Below are positions 9,588 through 18,544 of a stretch of 64,000 nt of DNA, one piece after another. Origin of the DNA: SIRX01 sp965214475 (GTDB taxonomy: Bacteria; Actinomycetota; Rubrobacteria; Rubrobacterales; Rubrobacteraceae); the NCBI GenBank assembly GCA_965214475.1, contig OZ243953.1, positions 2,666,001 through 2,730,000 on the forward strand, read 5' to 3'. Numbering within the stretch: the first letter of the stretch is position 1; each line of letters begins with the position of its first letter. The position numbers and the translations under genes are program-made. The notes under the pieces were generated by a model. The model made no database searches. It had not been told where the DNA came from and was given only the letters and a program-made list of their open reading frames with translations.

Positions 9588-10121
9588 CTACTTCCACTTG
9601 ATCGAACAACCCACCGGGCTGGTGTGCGAAGTGGTAGGCTTTTCTCCCGAAAGAATCGCCTCTATGGCTTCGCGCAGGTAGTAATTGTGCACCGCATCCG
9701 GGTCGTCATAATTGTCGTCTATAGCACCGTGGTAGGCGAGCTTACGGTCGCCGCCGAAGAGAAAGACCTCCGGCGTGCGCTCCGCTCCGTATGCGGTGGC
9801 AACCTCCTGTGATTCGTCGTGGAGATAGGGGAAGTTGAAGCCTTTTTCTCCGGCGCGTTGCTGCATCTGCGGGAAGCCGTCGTCCGGGTACTTCTCCGCA
9901 TCGTTAGCGTTGATCGCCACCACCTGCAAGCCTCCAGAGCCATAGTCATTTTGTATTGATACTATGCGGTCTTCCCAAGCGCGAGCGTAGGGGCAATGAT
10001 TGCAGGTGAAGACGATGGCGACGGCTGCTTTTTCTTCGTAGTCGGAGAGGCTGTGCGTATCTCCGTCTACGCCGGGCAGTTCGAAGGGTACTGCCTCGTC
10101 ACCTATACTGAGGTTTGTCAT
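9588..10121 (-). CDS. Thioredoxin-fold / AhpC-TSA-like redox protein
   Basis: A 177-residue protein with no signal peptide. The redox motif is CNHCPYA at about residues 40-46, after AVAIVFT, the usual strand before the peroxiredoxin/TlpA active site. NANDAEKYPDD, the cis-Pro region ERTPEVFLFGG and a C-terminal VGCSIKWK tail are typical of a family of thioredoxin-like proteins with the CNHCPY motif. It likely reduces or oxidises cytoplasmic thiols; the partner is unknown. GAGGAAG precedes the ATG. The neighbouring 10185 gene is another thioredoxin-fold protein on the same strand, 63 bases upstream. Confidence 0.85.
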   Translation of the reverse strand: MTNLSIGDEAVPFELPGVDGDTHSLSDYEEKAAVAIVFTCNHCPYARAWEDRIVSIQNDYGSGGLQVVAINANDAEKYPDDGFPQMQQRAGEKGFNFPYLHDESQEVATAYGAERTPEVFLFGGDRKLAYHGAIDDNYDDPDAVHNYYLREAIEAILSGEKPTTSHTSPVGCSIKWK

Positions 10122-10184
10122 ACTTCCTCTTTCGCGTAGTGGTCTACGTAACCCGGATGTTAGCAGCCCGGGGGTTGCGAGGGA

Positions 10185-10505
10185 TCAGTTGGTGTGTGTG
10201 GCGGACTCTACGGCGCGTCGTATCATCGCCTCCGAAGGTAGCGGAGAGATGCGGCCGTCTTCTAGATGGTAGGTCCGGCAGGCGAGGGCGTAGTTCGGTT
10301 GTTCCAGAGGCGGGTCTATGTCCCGGTCTTCGATGAGGATGGTTGGGGAGCCGGCGAACTCGAGGTCTAGTGCCTGCTCTTCGGTAGTTACTTCGGTCAC
10401 CGAGACCTCGGCCTCCGCGCCTTCTTCGTTTAGCACTTTACGCAACCGCTCGAGCGCCTGTTCGTGGGACGGGCAGTCTTCGAAATAAAGGAAGTCAATG
10501 CGCAC
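10185..10505 (-). CDS. Small thioredoxin-fold protein
   Basis: 106 residues starting MRIDFLYFEDCPSHEQAL. The single Cys in this loop and the later FAGSPTILIEDRDIDPP are the pattern of a thioredoxin-like family often annotated near mercury or redox genes, where the motif is usually xxCPS. Only one N-terminal Cys is present, so it is not a classical dithiol enzyme; another Cys occurs in ALACRTYH near the C-terminus. GGAGAACATT precedes the ATG. Function not assigned. Confidence 0.7.
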   Translation of the reverse strand: MRIDFLYFEDCPSHEQALERLRKVLNEEGAEAEVSVTEVTTEEQALDLEFAGSPTILIEDRDIDPPLEQPNYALACRTYHLEDGRISPLPSEAMIRRAVESATHTN

Positions 10506-10572
10506 AATGTTCTCCTCTAGGCTGGTTCCTGGGGCAAAGTCTACTCTTTTCTAGGACTCGCTGTTCCCAAAC

Positions 10573-11556
10573 TTATCTGCGCCGGGTGAGCTTGTCTCGC
10601 ATAGAAGCCAAGAGGCCGCTTTTAGGATGACTGCCGGTCTTGGATTTCTTCTTTTTTCTTTCTGTTGGGCTTCCGCTTGTTACGGGCGTCCATCCAATTT
10701 TTTGCAGTCGGCGCAGCCGATCACGGAGCGCCGCCGATAGCTTGTCTAGGGCAGGATAAGATCTTTTCTGCAGGAAGGACAGGATCTCCTCGTTGACCTC
10801 GTCGGCGCTCTCGACAAAGACTAGGTGCCCGGCTCCTTCGAAGACGCGCAGCTTTACGTCGGGGAGTTTCTCCGATAAGGATTCGGCGTTTGAGACCGGT
10901 ACCACGCGGTCGTCGTTGCCGTGCAGAATCAGGACGGGATTCCGGATCTTCTCAATTCCCGAAGAGGCGTCGAACTTCGAACCGGCTACCATTTGCTTTA
11001 TGTGGTCGGCCAGCGGAGGAGAGTCGGCGATTCGCCAGTCTACTAGCTGATCGAACTCCTCTGAGTGAGCCTCTGGATAGTCTTCGGAGACCGCGACTTC
11101 GAGACCTTATCGTACCGAATCTTCTTGTTTGATGGTTCCCCAACCGAGCATCTTGCGCAGCGTAGTCGAGGACATCGGCTCGTGGTCCGAACCACCGTAG
11201 CTCGTGGAGATTAAGACGAGCCGATCTACTAGCTCGGGCCTCCGCAGCGCCACCTCCTGAGCCACGAACCCCCCGAGCGAAGTGCCCAGCACGTGGGACC
11301 GCTCTATCTTCAGATGATCCAGCAACGCGGCGGCGTGGGCGGCCAAGTTGGAGACGCTGTAAGCTCCTTCCTCTGCATCCAGGTGACCTATGTTCCTTAT
11401 GTCGAAGGTGATGATGCGGAAGTAGCGCGAGAGCGCCGGAGATTGCTTGAACCAACTCCACCTTCCGAAGCCCATACCGCCGATCAGTAGTAGCGGAGGC
11501 CCCTGGCCAACAATGTCGTAATCTACACTCGAATCTTTCACTCGCATAGTAGACAT
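10573..11556 (-). pseudogene. Alpha/beta-hydrolase interrupted by an in-frame TAA
   Basis: The first part (ATG 11556) carries the fold: GGMGFGRWSW (oxyanion loop), FDIRNIG, and the nucleophile elbow LGTSLGGFVAQ with catalytic Ser. TAA at 11107-11109 stops it after SVR. The same frame then continues GLEVAVSEDYPEAHSEEF through VAGSKFDASSGIEKI to the acid HGNDDRVVP and the catalytic His in FEGAGHLVFVE, ending at 10573. So a full Ser-Asp-His hydrolase is split by one base change. The first fragment lacks Asp and His and cannot be active. An internal ATG (10992) could yield only the C-terminal part. The extra Lys-rich tail (KKKKSKTGSHPKS) is unusual for the family. Confidence 0.85.
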
Positions 11557-11715
11557 ACGTGGAATTCTACCGTTCCCACATCACCTATATGTTAAACGCA
11601 CTGTAAAATCGGCCCCAACGTGTGATCTGTTTCACTCTGGTCGAGCTGGGTAGGTGGGATCTCAGCGGGCTTACGAGGTGGTCTCTTGTCGATAAATAAG
11701 GCCTGACCGCGGATA

Positions 11716-12624
11716 ATGGCCGTCAAGATGATCGAGGCTGGAAAAGACGGGCTGCAAAATTCGAACAAGCGGCGAGTGTACGAGATCCTGGAGCCCGCCG
11801 AGACTGGGGATTTCGAAAGCCGCATCTTCGACGTGTTCATCGTCTCGGTAATAATTGTTAGCGTCCTGGCGGCCATGTTGCGGACGATGGCCGGCGTTAT
11901 AGACGATTACGGGGTCCTGCTGCGTTCCGTGAAGGTCTTCTGCATCGTTATCTTTACAGACTAGTACATCTTCCGGCTCTGGTCTTGTACGGCGGACGAG
12001 CGTTACAAGCGTCCCGTGCTGGGACGGCTCAAGTTCATGTTCACGCCGCTGGCGCTGGTGGACCTCATAGCGTTCCTGCCGTTCTACCTTATTCTGTTCT
12101 TTCCGAACACGCAGTTTGCAGGGGCCACGTTTATATTCCGGCTGCTGCGGATCTTCAAGATGTTCCGCTACTCGGAGTCGCTGCGGATGTTCGCCGCGGT
12201 GTTCGTGCGCAAACGACAGCAACTCGCCGCCACTTTCAGCGTGACGCTCGTGCTGCTCGTCTTCTCTTCCAGCCTGATGTACTTCGCCGAGCGCGACGCC
12301 CAGCCGGAAGCATTCTCCAGTATACCTGCAACGTTGTGGTGGGGGGCGGTTACGCTGACCACGGTCGGCTATGGTGATGTTTATCCCGTAACGCCGCTGG
12401 GTCAGATCTTCGGTGCGATCACGGCCCTGCTCGGGATCGGCCTCGTCGCCCTGCCCTCCGGAATCCTGGCCTCTGGTTTCGTGGAAGGATTCGGCAATGG
12501 GGATGAGGAAGAGCAGGATGACGAGCAGCGGTGCCCGCACTGTGGGCGAGATATTCATGAGGAGCCGGAGGAAAATAATAGCGAGTATCTTCCTCGAGGA
12601 GATCCCGACGGTATGACGGAGTAG
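11716..12624 (+). pseudogene. Voltage-gated potassium channel (Kv-like) with an in-frame TAG
   Basis: The frame starts MAVKMIEAGKDG and runs through S1/S2, then TAG at 11962-11964 (codon 83) where relatives have Glu in TVEYxxRLW. It reads on as YIFRLWSCTADERYKRP, S3, the S4 arginine ladder FRLLRIFKMFRYSESLRMF, S5, pore helix, and selectivity filter TTVGYGD (codons 215-221), then S6. The C-terminus adds an acidic linker and CPHCGRDIHEEPE, a half zinc-ribbon-like element. GAG to TAG is the simplest change. A product starting at internal GTG/ATG codons would lack S1-S2. The next gene (symporter) continues in the same frame. Confidence 0.85.
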
Positions 12625-14220
12625 GGGAGCCGGACCTCGCAATCTTTCGACGTCAGCCCGGTAGACCTCGCGCTCGTGGTCGTTTACCTGATCGCCAGCC
12701 GCATAGTCCCGCTCGCCTTGAGTTCGGATAAAACGGGCGCGGAGGGGTATTTCCTGGGCGGACGCAGCTTTCTGTGGCCTCTGGTAGGACTCTCGCTCTT
12801 CGCCACCAACATGAGCGGCAGCTCGTTCGTAGGGCTCGCAGGCGCAGGATACAATCAGGGAATCTCCGTCTACAGCTACGAGTGGATGGCCGTCGTGGTG
12901 TTGGTCATTTTCGTCTTCTTTATCTTGCCGTTCTACCTGCGGACCGGAGTCTTTACGGTGCCGGAATTCTTGGAGAAACGTTACGACCGACGCTCCCGGA
13001 TGGCTTTCTCGGCGTTCAACGTCTTCGCCAACGTGTTTATAGACTGCGCGGCGGCGTTGTATGCTGGGGCGCTCGTTATCCGGACTCTTTTCCCGGCGGT
13101 GCCACTTTGGGTCTCGGTGGTGGGGTTGGCGCTCATCGCGGGGATCTACACGATCTTCGGTGGACTATCGGCGGTGGTCGTCAGCGACACTATCCAGGCG
13201 ACGGTTCTTTTGATCGGGGCGACTATCCTCACGGTTTTGACTTTCCGGGCGATTCCTTACTGGGAGGCGGTGGAGCAGGCCGCCCCGAGGGATGGCTTGA
13301 GTATCATTCAGCCCGCCAGCGACCCGGCACTGCCGTGGCCGAGTTTGTTTATGGGGGTTTTGATCGTCGGGTTGTACTTCTGGGCCACGAATCAACTCAT
13401 GGTGCAGCGAACCCTGGGAGCCAAAGACCTGAACCACGGGCGCTGGGGCTCGCTCTTTGCGGCGGCGCTAAAGATTCCGATATTGTTTATCATGATCCTG
13501 CCGGGCACGATGGCGCTGACGCTCTATCCGGGACTGCCAAACCCGGACCTCGTCTGGCCGACTTTGGCGTTTGATCTGCTGCCGGTCGGGGTGCGAGGCG
13601 TCGTCCTGGCGGCTCTTATCGCGGCGATCTCCTCCAGCGTAGACTCGGTCTTCAACTCTGCTTCTACCGTAGTGACGATGGACTTCGTCAGGGTCTACCG
13701 TCCCGGCATAACCCAGAACGGACTGGCGGCGGTGGGACGGCTTACCACGGGCATCGTGATGGTCGTCGCGGCGACCTGGGCCCCCCAGATACAGCGCTTC
13801 CCGACCCTGTGACAGTATCTGCAGTCCGTACTTTCTTATGTGGTGCCGCCGGTGGTCGTGGTGTTTCTCCTGGGTATTCTGTGGCGGCGGGCGAACCGTC
13901 ACGGGGCGTTCTATACGCTAGTCGTCGGTGTTCCGCTCGGACTGGCCGGCTTCGTCGCCAACGAGGTATTCCGCCCGAGTTCTATCCAGTTCCTCTACGC
14001 GGCGGGCATATCCTTTGCGGCGAGCTGCCTGCTCCTGGCCGGCGTTAGCCTGGCGACCTCTCCGCCGCCGCAGGAGAAGATAGAGGGCCTGACTTGGAAG
14101 CGTGAGATGTGGACGGAGGAATCTCGTGCGCTCCGAGGAACCTCACCGTATCTTAACTACCGCTATCTATCTCTCGCGCTGCTGGCGGCGACGGCGGCCA
14201 TGGTGATCTGGTGGTGGTAG
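12613..14220 (+). pseudogene. Sodium:solute symporter (SSF) with in-frame stops
   Basis: Many membrane helices with SSF landmarks: EGYFLGGRSFLWPLVGLSLFA cut short here to YFLGGRSF, FATNMSGSSFVGLAG, and DTIQATVLLIGA. The frame from GTG 12676 stops at TGA 13810-13812 after RFPTL; it then continues as QYLQSVLSYVVPPVVVVFLLG, the normal next helix, where relatives have Trp (TGG to TGA). The true start is unclear: ATG 12613 has GAGGAG upstream but meets TAG at 12622 (codon 4), while GTG 12676 lies inside the first helix and has no ribosome site. Family members import organic solutes with Na+. The CBS/DUF294 gene at 14609 is a common neighbour of acetate-type SSF carriers. Confidence 0.8.
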
Positions 14221-14234
14221 AAGCGGAAAGTTCG

Positions 14235-14525
14235 CTACCGGTGAGTCCCGGCCGGTTCCCGTAGCTCGTCGAGTGGCCTGCTCTCGGGCTCCTCTTTGAA
14301 GAGGTACACGTAGCAGTTTCGAAATCCCCGGCGGCGAAGGTGTAGCTGTTGGATCTGGCGTCTTACATATCTCTTGAGCAGAAATAGGGAAATGGAACGC
14401 TTGATGCGGGCCCAGAGGTCCACTTGCTCGGGATACAACTCTGCATCATAAAGGTAGACTCGCAGTCCGACGATCTGCTGGTCTACACGATCTATCTCCC
14501 GTAAAAGATTTTCTTTTTTCGACAT
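14235..14525 (-). CDS. Small hypothetical basic helical protein, 96 aa
   Basis: Intact frame starting MSKKENLLREIDRVDQQ, then QVDLWARIKRSISLFLLKRYVRRQIQQL and a basic HLRRRGFRNCYVYL segment. Looks helical and basic with no signal peptide or clear transmembrane helix. It is convergent with the symporter and lies 83 bases downstream of the CBS/DUF294 gene on the same strand, so it could be co-transcribed. I do not recognise a family. Confidence 0.55.
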   Translation of the reverse strand: MSKKENLLREIDRVDQQIVGLRVYLYDAELYPEQVDLWARIKRSISLFLLKRYVRRQIQQLHLRRRGFRNCYVYLFKEEPESRPLDELREPAGTHR

Positions 14526-14608
14526 AATTACAGGCCCCTGAGAATTAGCCTGGCTCTTTCTACAGAAATTGTAACCTCTGTGCGTGAGAAACGTGCGGCA
14601 AAAGCCTT

Positions 14609-16525
14609 TTACATCCTCGTGTTCATCCCGAATCGGCGGGCTAGTGCATCTTGCACGTCTTGTACCGTGGAGAATACTACCTTTAGCATGTTCTGCTGGG
14701 TGTTGTTGAGGTCGGAGGGGTTGATCTGGTTGTCCAGCTTATCGCCGCGCTCTATGCCTCGTAAATGGTGCATAAAGCGCATCTCGGTAAGGTAAGCGTA
14801 GGCATCGAGGGCGTCTTCGGCGGTGGATTTGAGGCCGGGTATTTGCTGGGCGATGTGTTGGAGGCGGTCCTCGGTGTTCACGGAGTCCAGGTATCCGAGT
14901 TGGATGGAAAGCACTCGGGCGGCGTCGGTGATCGGCTTTACGCCCCGCCGCTTGACGTTGAAGGTGTGACGGTATTCGCCCGAGCGTTCGAGCACGAAGC
15001 GGCGGAAGAACGAGAGTGGCGGGCGACTTCCCAGGGCGTTCTGGACCATGAACGGTAGGAAGGATCGGTTGCCCTCTAGCGATTCTAGGATGTCGTTTTC
15101 GAGATCCTCTACCAGTGACATATCCCCGTAGAGGCCACGCAGGTCGAAGAGGACCGAGGCCCACACCAGCACGTCGGCCTCGGGCTTTGAGATGAGATCC
15201 CGGAAATACTTTTTCCACTCACTCAGCGGTAGCCGCAGCTTCGGGTTGCGCGCCATTATGTCGCCTTCACAGAGTGCAAACCCGGCTCTAGCCAGGACCT
15301 CGTTGGCCTGTTTGGCCAGCGTGCGGAACCATTCCTCAGCCTTCTCCGCTTCATCTTCGTCGGCGGGGTCGGCGTAGACGAGGGCGTTGTCCTGGTCGGT
15401 GAGCAGGCTCATCTCGCCGCGGCCCTCGCTACCTAAAGAGAGCCAGGCCCACGGAAGGTCCACGCGAATCTCGGGGCGCGTCTCCTGGAGGTCTTTTTCG
15501 ACCAGCCCGATCAGGCGTTTCATCAGGTGGTCGTTTAGCCCGGTGTTTATGGTGACGAGGTCTTTCGGCTTTACGCCCTGGCGTTCGAGCCGGATGAGGA
15601 GCTTGTCTATCTCGCCGCGAATGCCGTAGAGGTCTTCGGGAGAGTTTGTTTGCTCGACGCGCTCGGTCATGAAAGCTGGGCTATTGCCCTGGGCGCGCGA
15701 AATGTCCTTATCCGAGATGACCCCGAGTAACTTGGATTTCTGGCCCTTCCCCTCGGAGACGACCACGTGGTACGTCTGCTGTTGCATCATGTCCATCAGA
15801 GCCTGGAAGACCGGCTCATCTGCGTCTAGCCGCAGGGCATTCCGGTGCATAAGATCCTCGACGAGGGTTTCGAGTGGTACGCCGTCCGCCACGATCTTGT
15901 TCCGGAGGTCTATATCCGTGAGGATGCCCAAGACTCCGTCGTCTTCGGTGACGACCACGGAGTCGGCGTTCTCGTCGCGCATGGACTGGGCGACCTCGCG
16001 GGCCGTAGCCTTCGGGGAACAGATCACGGGTCCCCGGCCGATCAACTCCCCGAGCGTTGTGCCGAAAAGCAGCCGCGAGCCGGAGGCGTCCAGCCCGGAG
16101 CCTCCATCCGAGTCGTAGTTCTTCAGGTCTTTGTCGAAGAAGGCGGCGAAGTCCTGGTGATTCTCGTAGAGTTTCCGGAAGTCTTTTGCATTTAGCAGTA
16201 CACAGACCGTTGGCTCTGTGGCGCGGGCTTCGTAAGGGAGCCGGCCGCCGTTCATGAGACCGTAGTTGCCAAAAATATCCTTCTCGCCGTACTCATCCAC
16301 CAGTCGCCCGGATTCTTTCTCCATCAACCGGACAGAGCCGGACTCTATGACGTAAAGGTAGTCGTGGGCTGTAGTGCCCTGCTCCAGTATCACCTCTTCG
16401 GGACCGTAGTATCTGAGAGAAATTTCGCCCAAAAGTCGCCCGCGGACCTCTTCCGACAACCGGTCGAATGCCGGGGAAGAGCGTAGCAGATCTGAAATGC
16501 GATCCAGGACGACCGAGTTCTTCAA
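14609..16525 (-). CDS. cNMP-binding / CBS / DUF294 nucleotidyltransferase-like regulator
   Basis: Domain order: cyclic-nucleotide-binding fold (about 20-135; VILEQGTTAHDYLYVIESGSV), two CBS domains (about 165-285; VVVTEDDGVLGILTDIDLRN, LLGVISDKDIS), a DUF294 nucleotidyltransferase-like domain with LGSEGRGEMSLLTDQDNALVY, and a DUF294-type C-terminal domain. The GSxGRxE and DQD residues resemble the GlnD-type nucleotidyltransferase core. TTG 16525 is preferred over TTG 16540 because GGAGG lies six bases before it. Such proteins often sit beside SSF acetate/pyruvate carriers and are thought to regulate them in response to nucleotides. The neighbouring carrier is disrupted, which would leave this regulator without its local target. 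Confidence 0.85.
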   Translation of the reverse strand: MKNSVVLDRISDLLRSSPAFDRLSEEVRGRLLGEISLRYYGPEEVILEQGTTAHDYLYVIESGSVRLMEKESGRLVDEYGEKDIFGNYGLMNGGRLPYEARATEPTVCVLLNAKDFRKLYENHQDFAAFFDKDLKNYDSDGGSGLDASGSRLLFGTTLGELIGRGPVICSPKATAREVAQSMRDENADSVVVTEDDGVLGILTDIDLRNKIVADGVPLETLVEDLMHRNALRLDADEPVFQALMDMMQQQTYHVVVSEGKGQKSKLLGVISDKDISRAQGNSPAFMTERVEQTNSPEDLYGIRGEIDKLLIRLERQGVKPKDLVTINTGLNDHLMKRLIGLVEKDLQETRPEIRVDLPWAWLSLGSEGRGEMSLLTDQDNALVYADPADEDEAEKAEEWFRTLAKQANEVLARAGFALCEGDIMARNPKLRLPLSEWKKYFRDLISKPEADVLVWASVLFDLRGLYGDMSLVEDLENDILESLEGNRSFLPFMVQNALGSRPPLSFFRRFVLERSGEYRHTFNVKRRGVKPITDAARVLSIQLGYLDSVNTEDRLQHIAQQIPGLKSTAEDALDAYAYLTEMRFMHHLRGIERGDKLDNQINPSDLNNTQQNMLKVVFSTVQDVQDALARRFGMNTRM

Positions 16526-16665
16526 GCGTAACCTCCGCAACTTGGGTGAACGTCAGGATTATACCCGTCGTCCGGGCCTAACTACCTCTTTCATGTGTCC
16601 AGAGCCGGACGTGTGCGGTAAAGTTCCCGGGTAGAGAAGAGCAGTCCGGACCCGGAAGGGGGCTG

Positions 16666-17853
16666 ATGTACGACTGGCGAAAGAAGCTTTTGGCGGCGCT
16701 TGAGTGGGTAGACCCCCGCATTGACCGTCTCAAGCTAAATCTCAAACTGCGCCGTGGTTCGCTAGGACAGGTCGGCATAGTACCCTATAGGGGACACGGC
16801 ACGAGACAGCAACTACGTCTCAAGAGCCGGGTGTTGGAAGAAAGGAACATCCGGCTGCCCGCGGCGGACGACCCCGCTTGGAGAAACTTCCGGGCTATGG
16901 TGCGCCGATTTCTCTCCTCCGAAGTCCCCGGTGCCCGGGTCCGGACTACCCTCGGTGACAGAGACCGGGTCTTTATCGCCAACAACGAAGGGTTCGTCGA
17001 TATCTATCTCGAGCCTCAAGATACATTGCCGGAGGACCAGAGCTGGCATCCGGTGGAGTTGGAGTTGCTTTGGCCGAAAGCGAAGGGCCAGAAGCAGGCC
17101 CTGGCCAAGGGGCGCGTGCTGGTGCCGCCAAAGAGCGCTGAGTTCGCCATTATCAGCGATATAGACGACACTGTTGTCCGAACCGAGGCTACTAACCTTC
17201 TACGCATGTTGCGCCTGACCCTGTTCTCGAACGCTTATACTCGGCTGCCGTTTGAGGGTGTGGCTGCTTTCTACCGGGCCTTGCACGGCGGCGAGAGTGG
17301 TGGGGCCGGCAACCCGATCTTCTACGTCTCTACCGGCCCGTGGAACCTCTACGATCTGCTGGAGGACTTTCTCAATCTCCAGGATATTCCACTGGGACCC
17401 ATCTTTCTCAAAGACTGGGGTGGCTTGAAGGACGTTCTTCGGGGGATGAACCATCGGGAGCACAAACTGAAGGTCATCCGCGGCATTATGGATGATTATC
17501 CGGATTTGTCTTTCGTTCTGATCGGGGACTCCGGCCAGGAAGACGCCGAGACCTACGGACAGATCTCCCGCGAGAGGCCTGGCCGTGTCCGGGCTATCTA
17601 CATCCGGGATGTACAGAACAAGCGTAGGAGCCAGACGGTATGTGAGATCGCCAACGAGATGAATACCCTGGGCACGACAATGCTGCTCGTGGACGATACG
17701 GTCGAAGCCGCCCGGCACGCCGCCGGACAAGGCCTGATCCCCGACGCCAGCCTCCCCGAGATTCGGCAAGACAGGGAGGAGGATGCGGAGGGAGAGACGG
17801 TCCTCTCTGAAATCATTCGGACCGGAGGCGGAGTAAAGAACGACGGTGGGTGA
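16666..17853 (+). CDS. App1-like phosphatidate phosphatase (DUF2183), HAD fold
   Basis: 395 residues. A beta-rich N-terminal half is followed by the App1 catalytic domain starting ISDIDDTVVRTEA at about residue 163, which is the DxDxT motif. IFYVSTGPWNLYDLLEDFL and FVLIGDSGQEDAETY are the other HAD motifs, with Ser/Thr and DSxQxD as in yeast App1. Family members dephosphorylate phosphatidic acid; the bacterial substrate is untested. GAAGGGGGCTG precedes the ATG. The 3' end overlaps the next gene by eight bases, so the two are probably translated together. Confidence 0.88.
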   Translation: MYDWRKKLLAALEWVDPRIDRLKLNLKLRRGSLGQVGIVPYRGHGTRQQLRLKSRVLEERNIRLPAADDPAWRNFRAMVRRFLSSEVPGARVRTTLGDRDRVFIANNEGFVDIYLEPQDTLPEDQSWHPVELELLWPKAKGQKQALAKGRVLVPPKSAEFAIISDIDDTVVRTEATNLLRMLRLTLFSNAYTRLPFEGVAAFYRALHGGESGGAGNPIFYVSTGPWNLYDLLEDFLNLQDIPLGPIFLKDWGGLKDVLRGMNHREHKLKVIRGIMDDYPDLSFVLIGDSGQEDAETYGQISRERPGRVRAIYIRDVQNKRRSQTVCEIANEMNTLGTTMLLVDDTVEAARHAAGQGLIPDASLPEIRQDREEDAEGETVLSEIIRTGGGVKNDGG

Positions 17854-18526
17854 GAAACTCGGAAACCCCCGCCTCCACGCCCTAATGGTTCGGGCGACAG
17901 ACGAGCCCGGCGCCCTCAACGCGCTGACGAGCGTTATCTCCGAGCACGGGGCTAACATTACCTACGTAGACATCGCCGAGCGGCGTGAAGATAGCTCGAC
18001 GGTCTACTTCGAGTTGGAGAACGTCGCCGGCGAGGGATCCCGGGCGCTACTCGAAGACCTGGAGGCGCTGACTATAGTCAAGGCGGTCGAGAGAGCACCT
18101 TCGTTTGCCAAAGTGTACGGAAAACGGATAATCGTGGTCGGTGGTGGCGCCCAAGTGGGACAGGTCGTGGTGGGCGCGGTAGCCGAGGCCGACCGGCACA
18201 ACATCCGGGGCGAGCGCATCTCTATAGACACGATCCCACTGGTCGGGGAGAAGGAGCTGGCCCGAGCGGCCCGCGCCGTTGCCCGCCTCCCAAGGGCCGT
18301 TGCGCTAGTTCTTGCCGGCGCCATGATGGGCGGCGACGTTGCCCAAGCTGTGCGAGAGATACGTGAAAAAGGAATCATCGTACTCTCGCTCAACATGCCC
18401 GGCAGCGTACCGGACGCCGCGGACCTCGTGGTTAGCGACCCGGTCCAGTGCGGCGTAATGGCCGTAATGGCCGTCTCCGACTCCGCCCGCTTCGACATCA
18501 ACCGCCAACGGGGTCGTCGCTACTAG
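17846..18526 (+). CDS. ACT-domain protein, DUF5612-like
   Basis: 226 residues from a GTG start that overlaps the App1-like gene. The N-terminal 85 residues form an ACT domain (HALMVRATDEPGALNALTSV, then NITYVDIAERR). The C-terminal domain (IIVVGGGAQVGQVVVGAVAEADRHNIRGE) looks Rossmann-like and ends with VAVSDSARFDINRQRGR. This two-domain layout matches a conserved family I recall as DUF5612. ACT domains bind amino acids, so regulation by a small ligand is likely. No catalytic motif is obvious. The gene is intact. Confidence 0.8.
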   Translation: MGEKLGNPRLHALMVRATDEPGALNALTSVISEHGANITYVDIAERREDSSTVYFELENVAGEGSRALLEDLEALTIVKAVERAPSFAKVYGKRIIVVGGGAQVGQVVVGAVAEADRHNIRGERISIDTIPLVGEKELARAARAVARLPRAVALVLAGAMMGGDVAQAVREIREKGIIVLSLNMPGSVPDAADLVVSDPVQCGVMAVMAVSDSARFDINRQRGRRY

Positions 18527-18544
18527 CTGTCTGGATTTATTGGC

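Noticed and set aside
11671..12642. Long minus-strand frame of 323 codons
   Set aside because: Shadow of the K+ channel gene; charged low-complexity product (HERHAESGGELL) and no homology.
12774..13574. Plus-strand frame of 266 codons inside the symporter
   Set aside because: Out-of-frame shadow; the symporter frame has clear membrane helices and family motifs.
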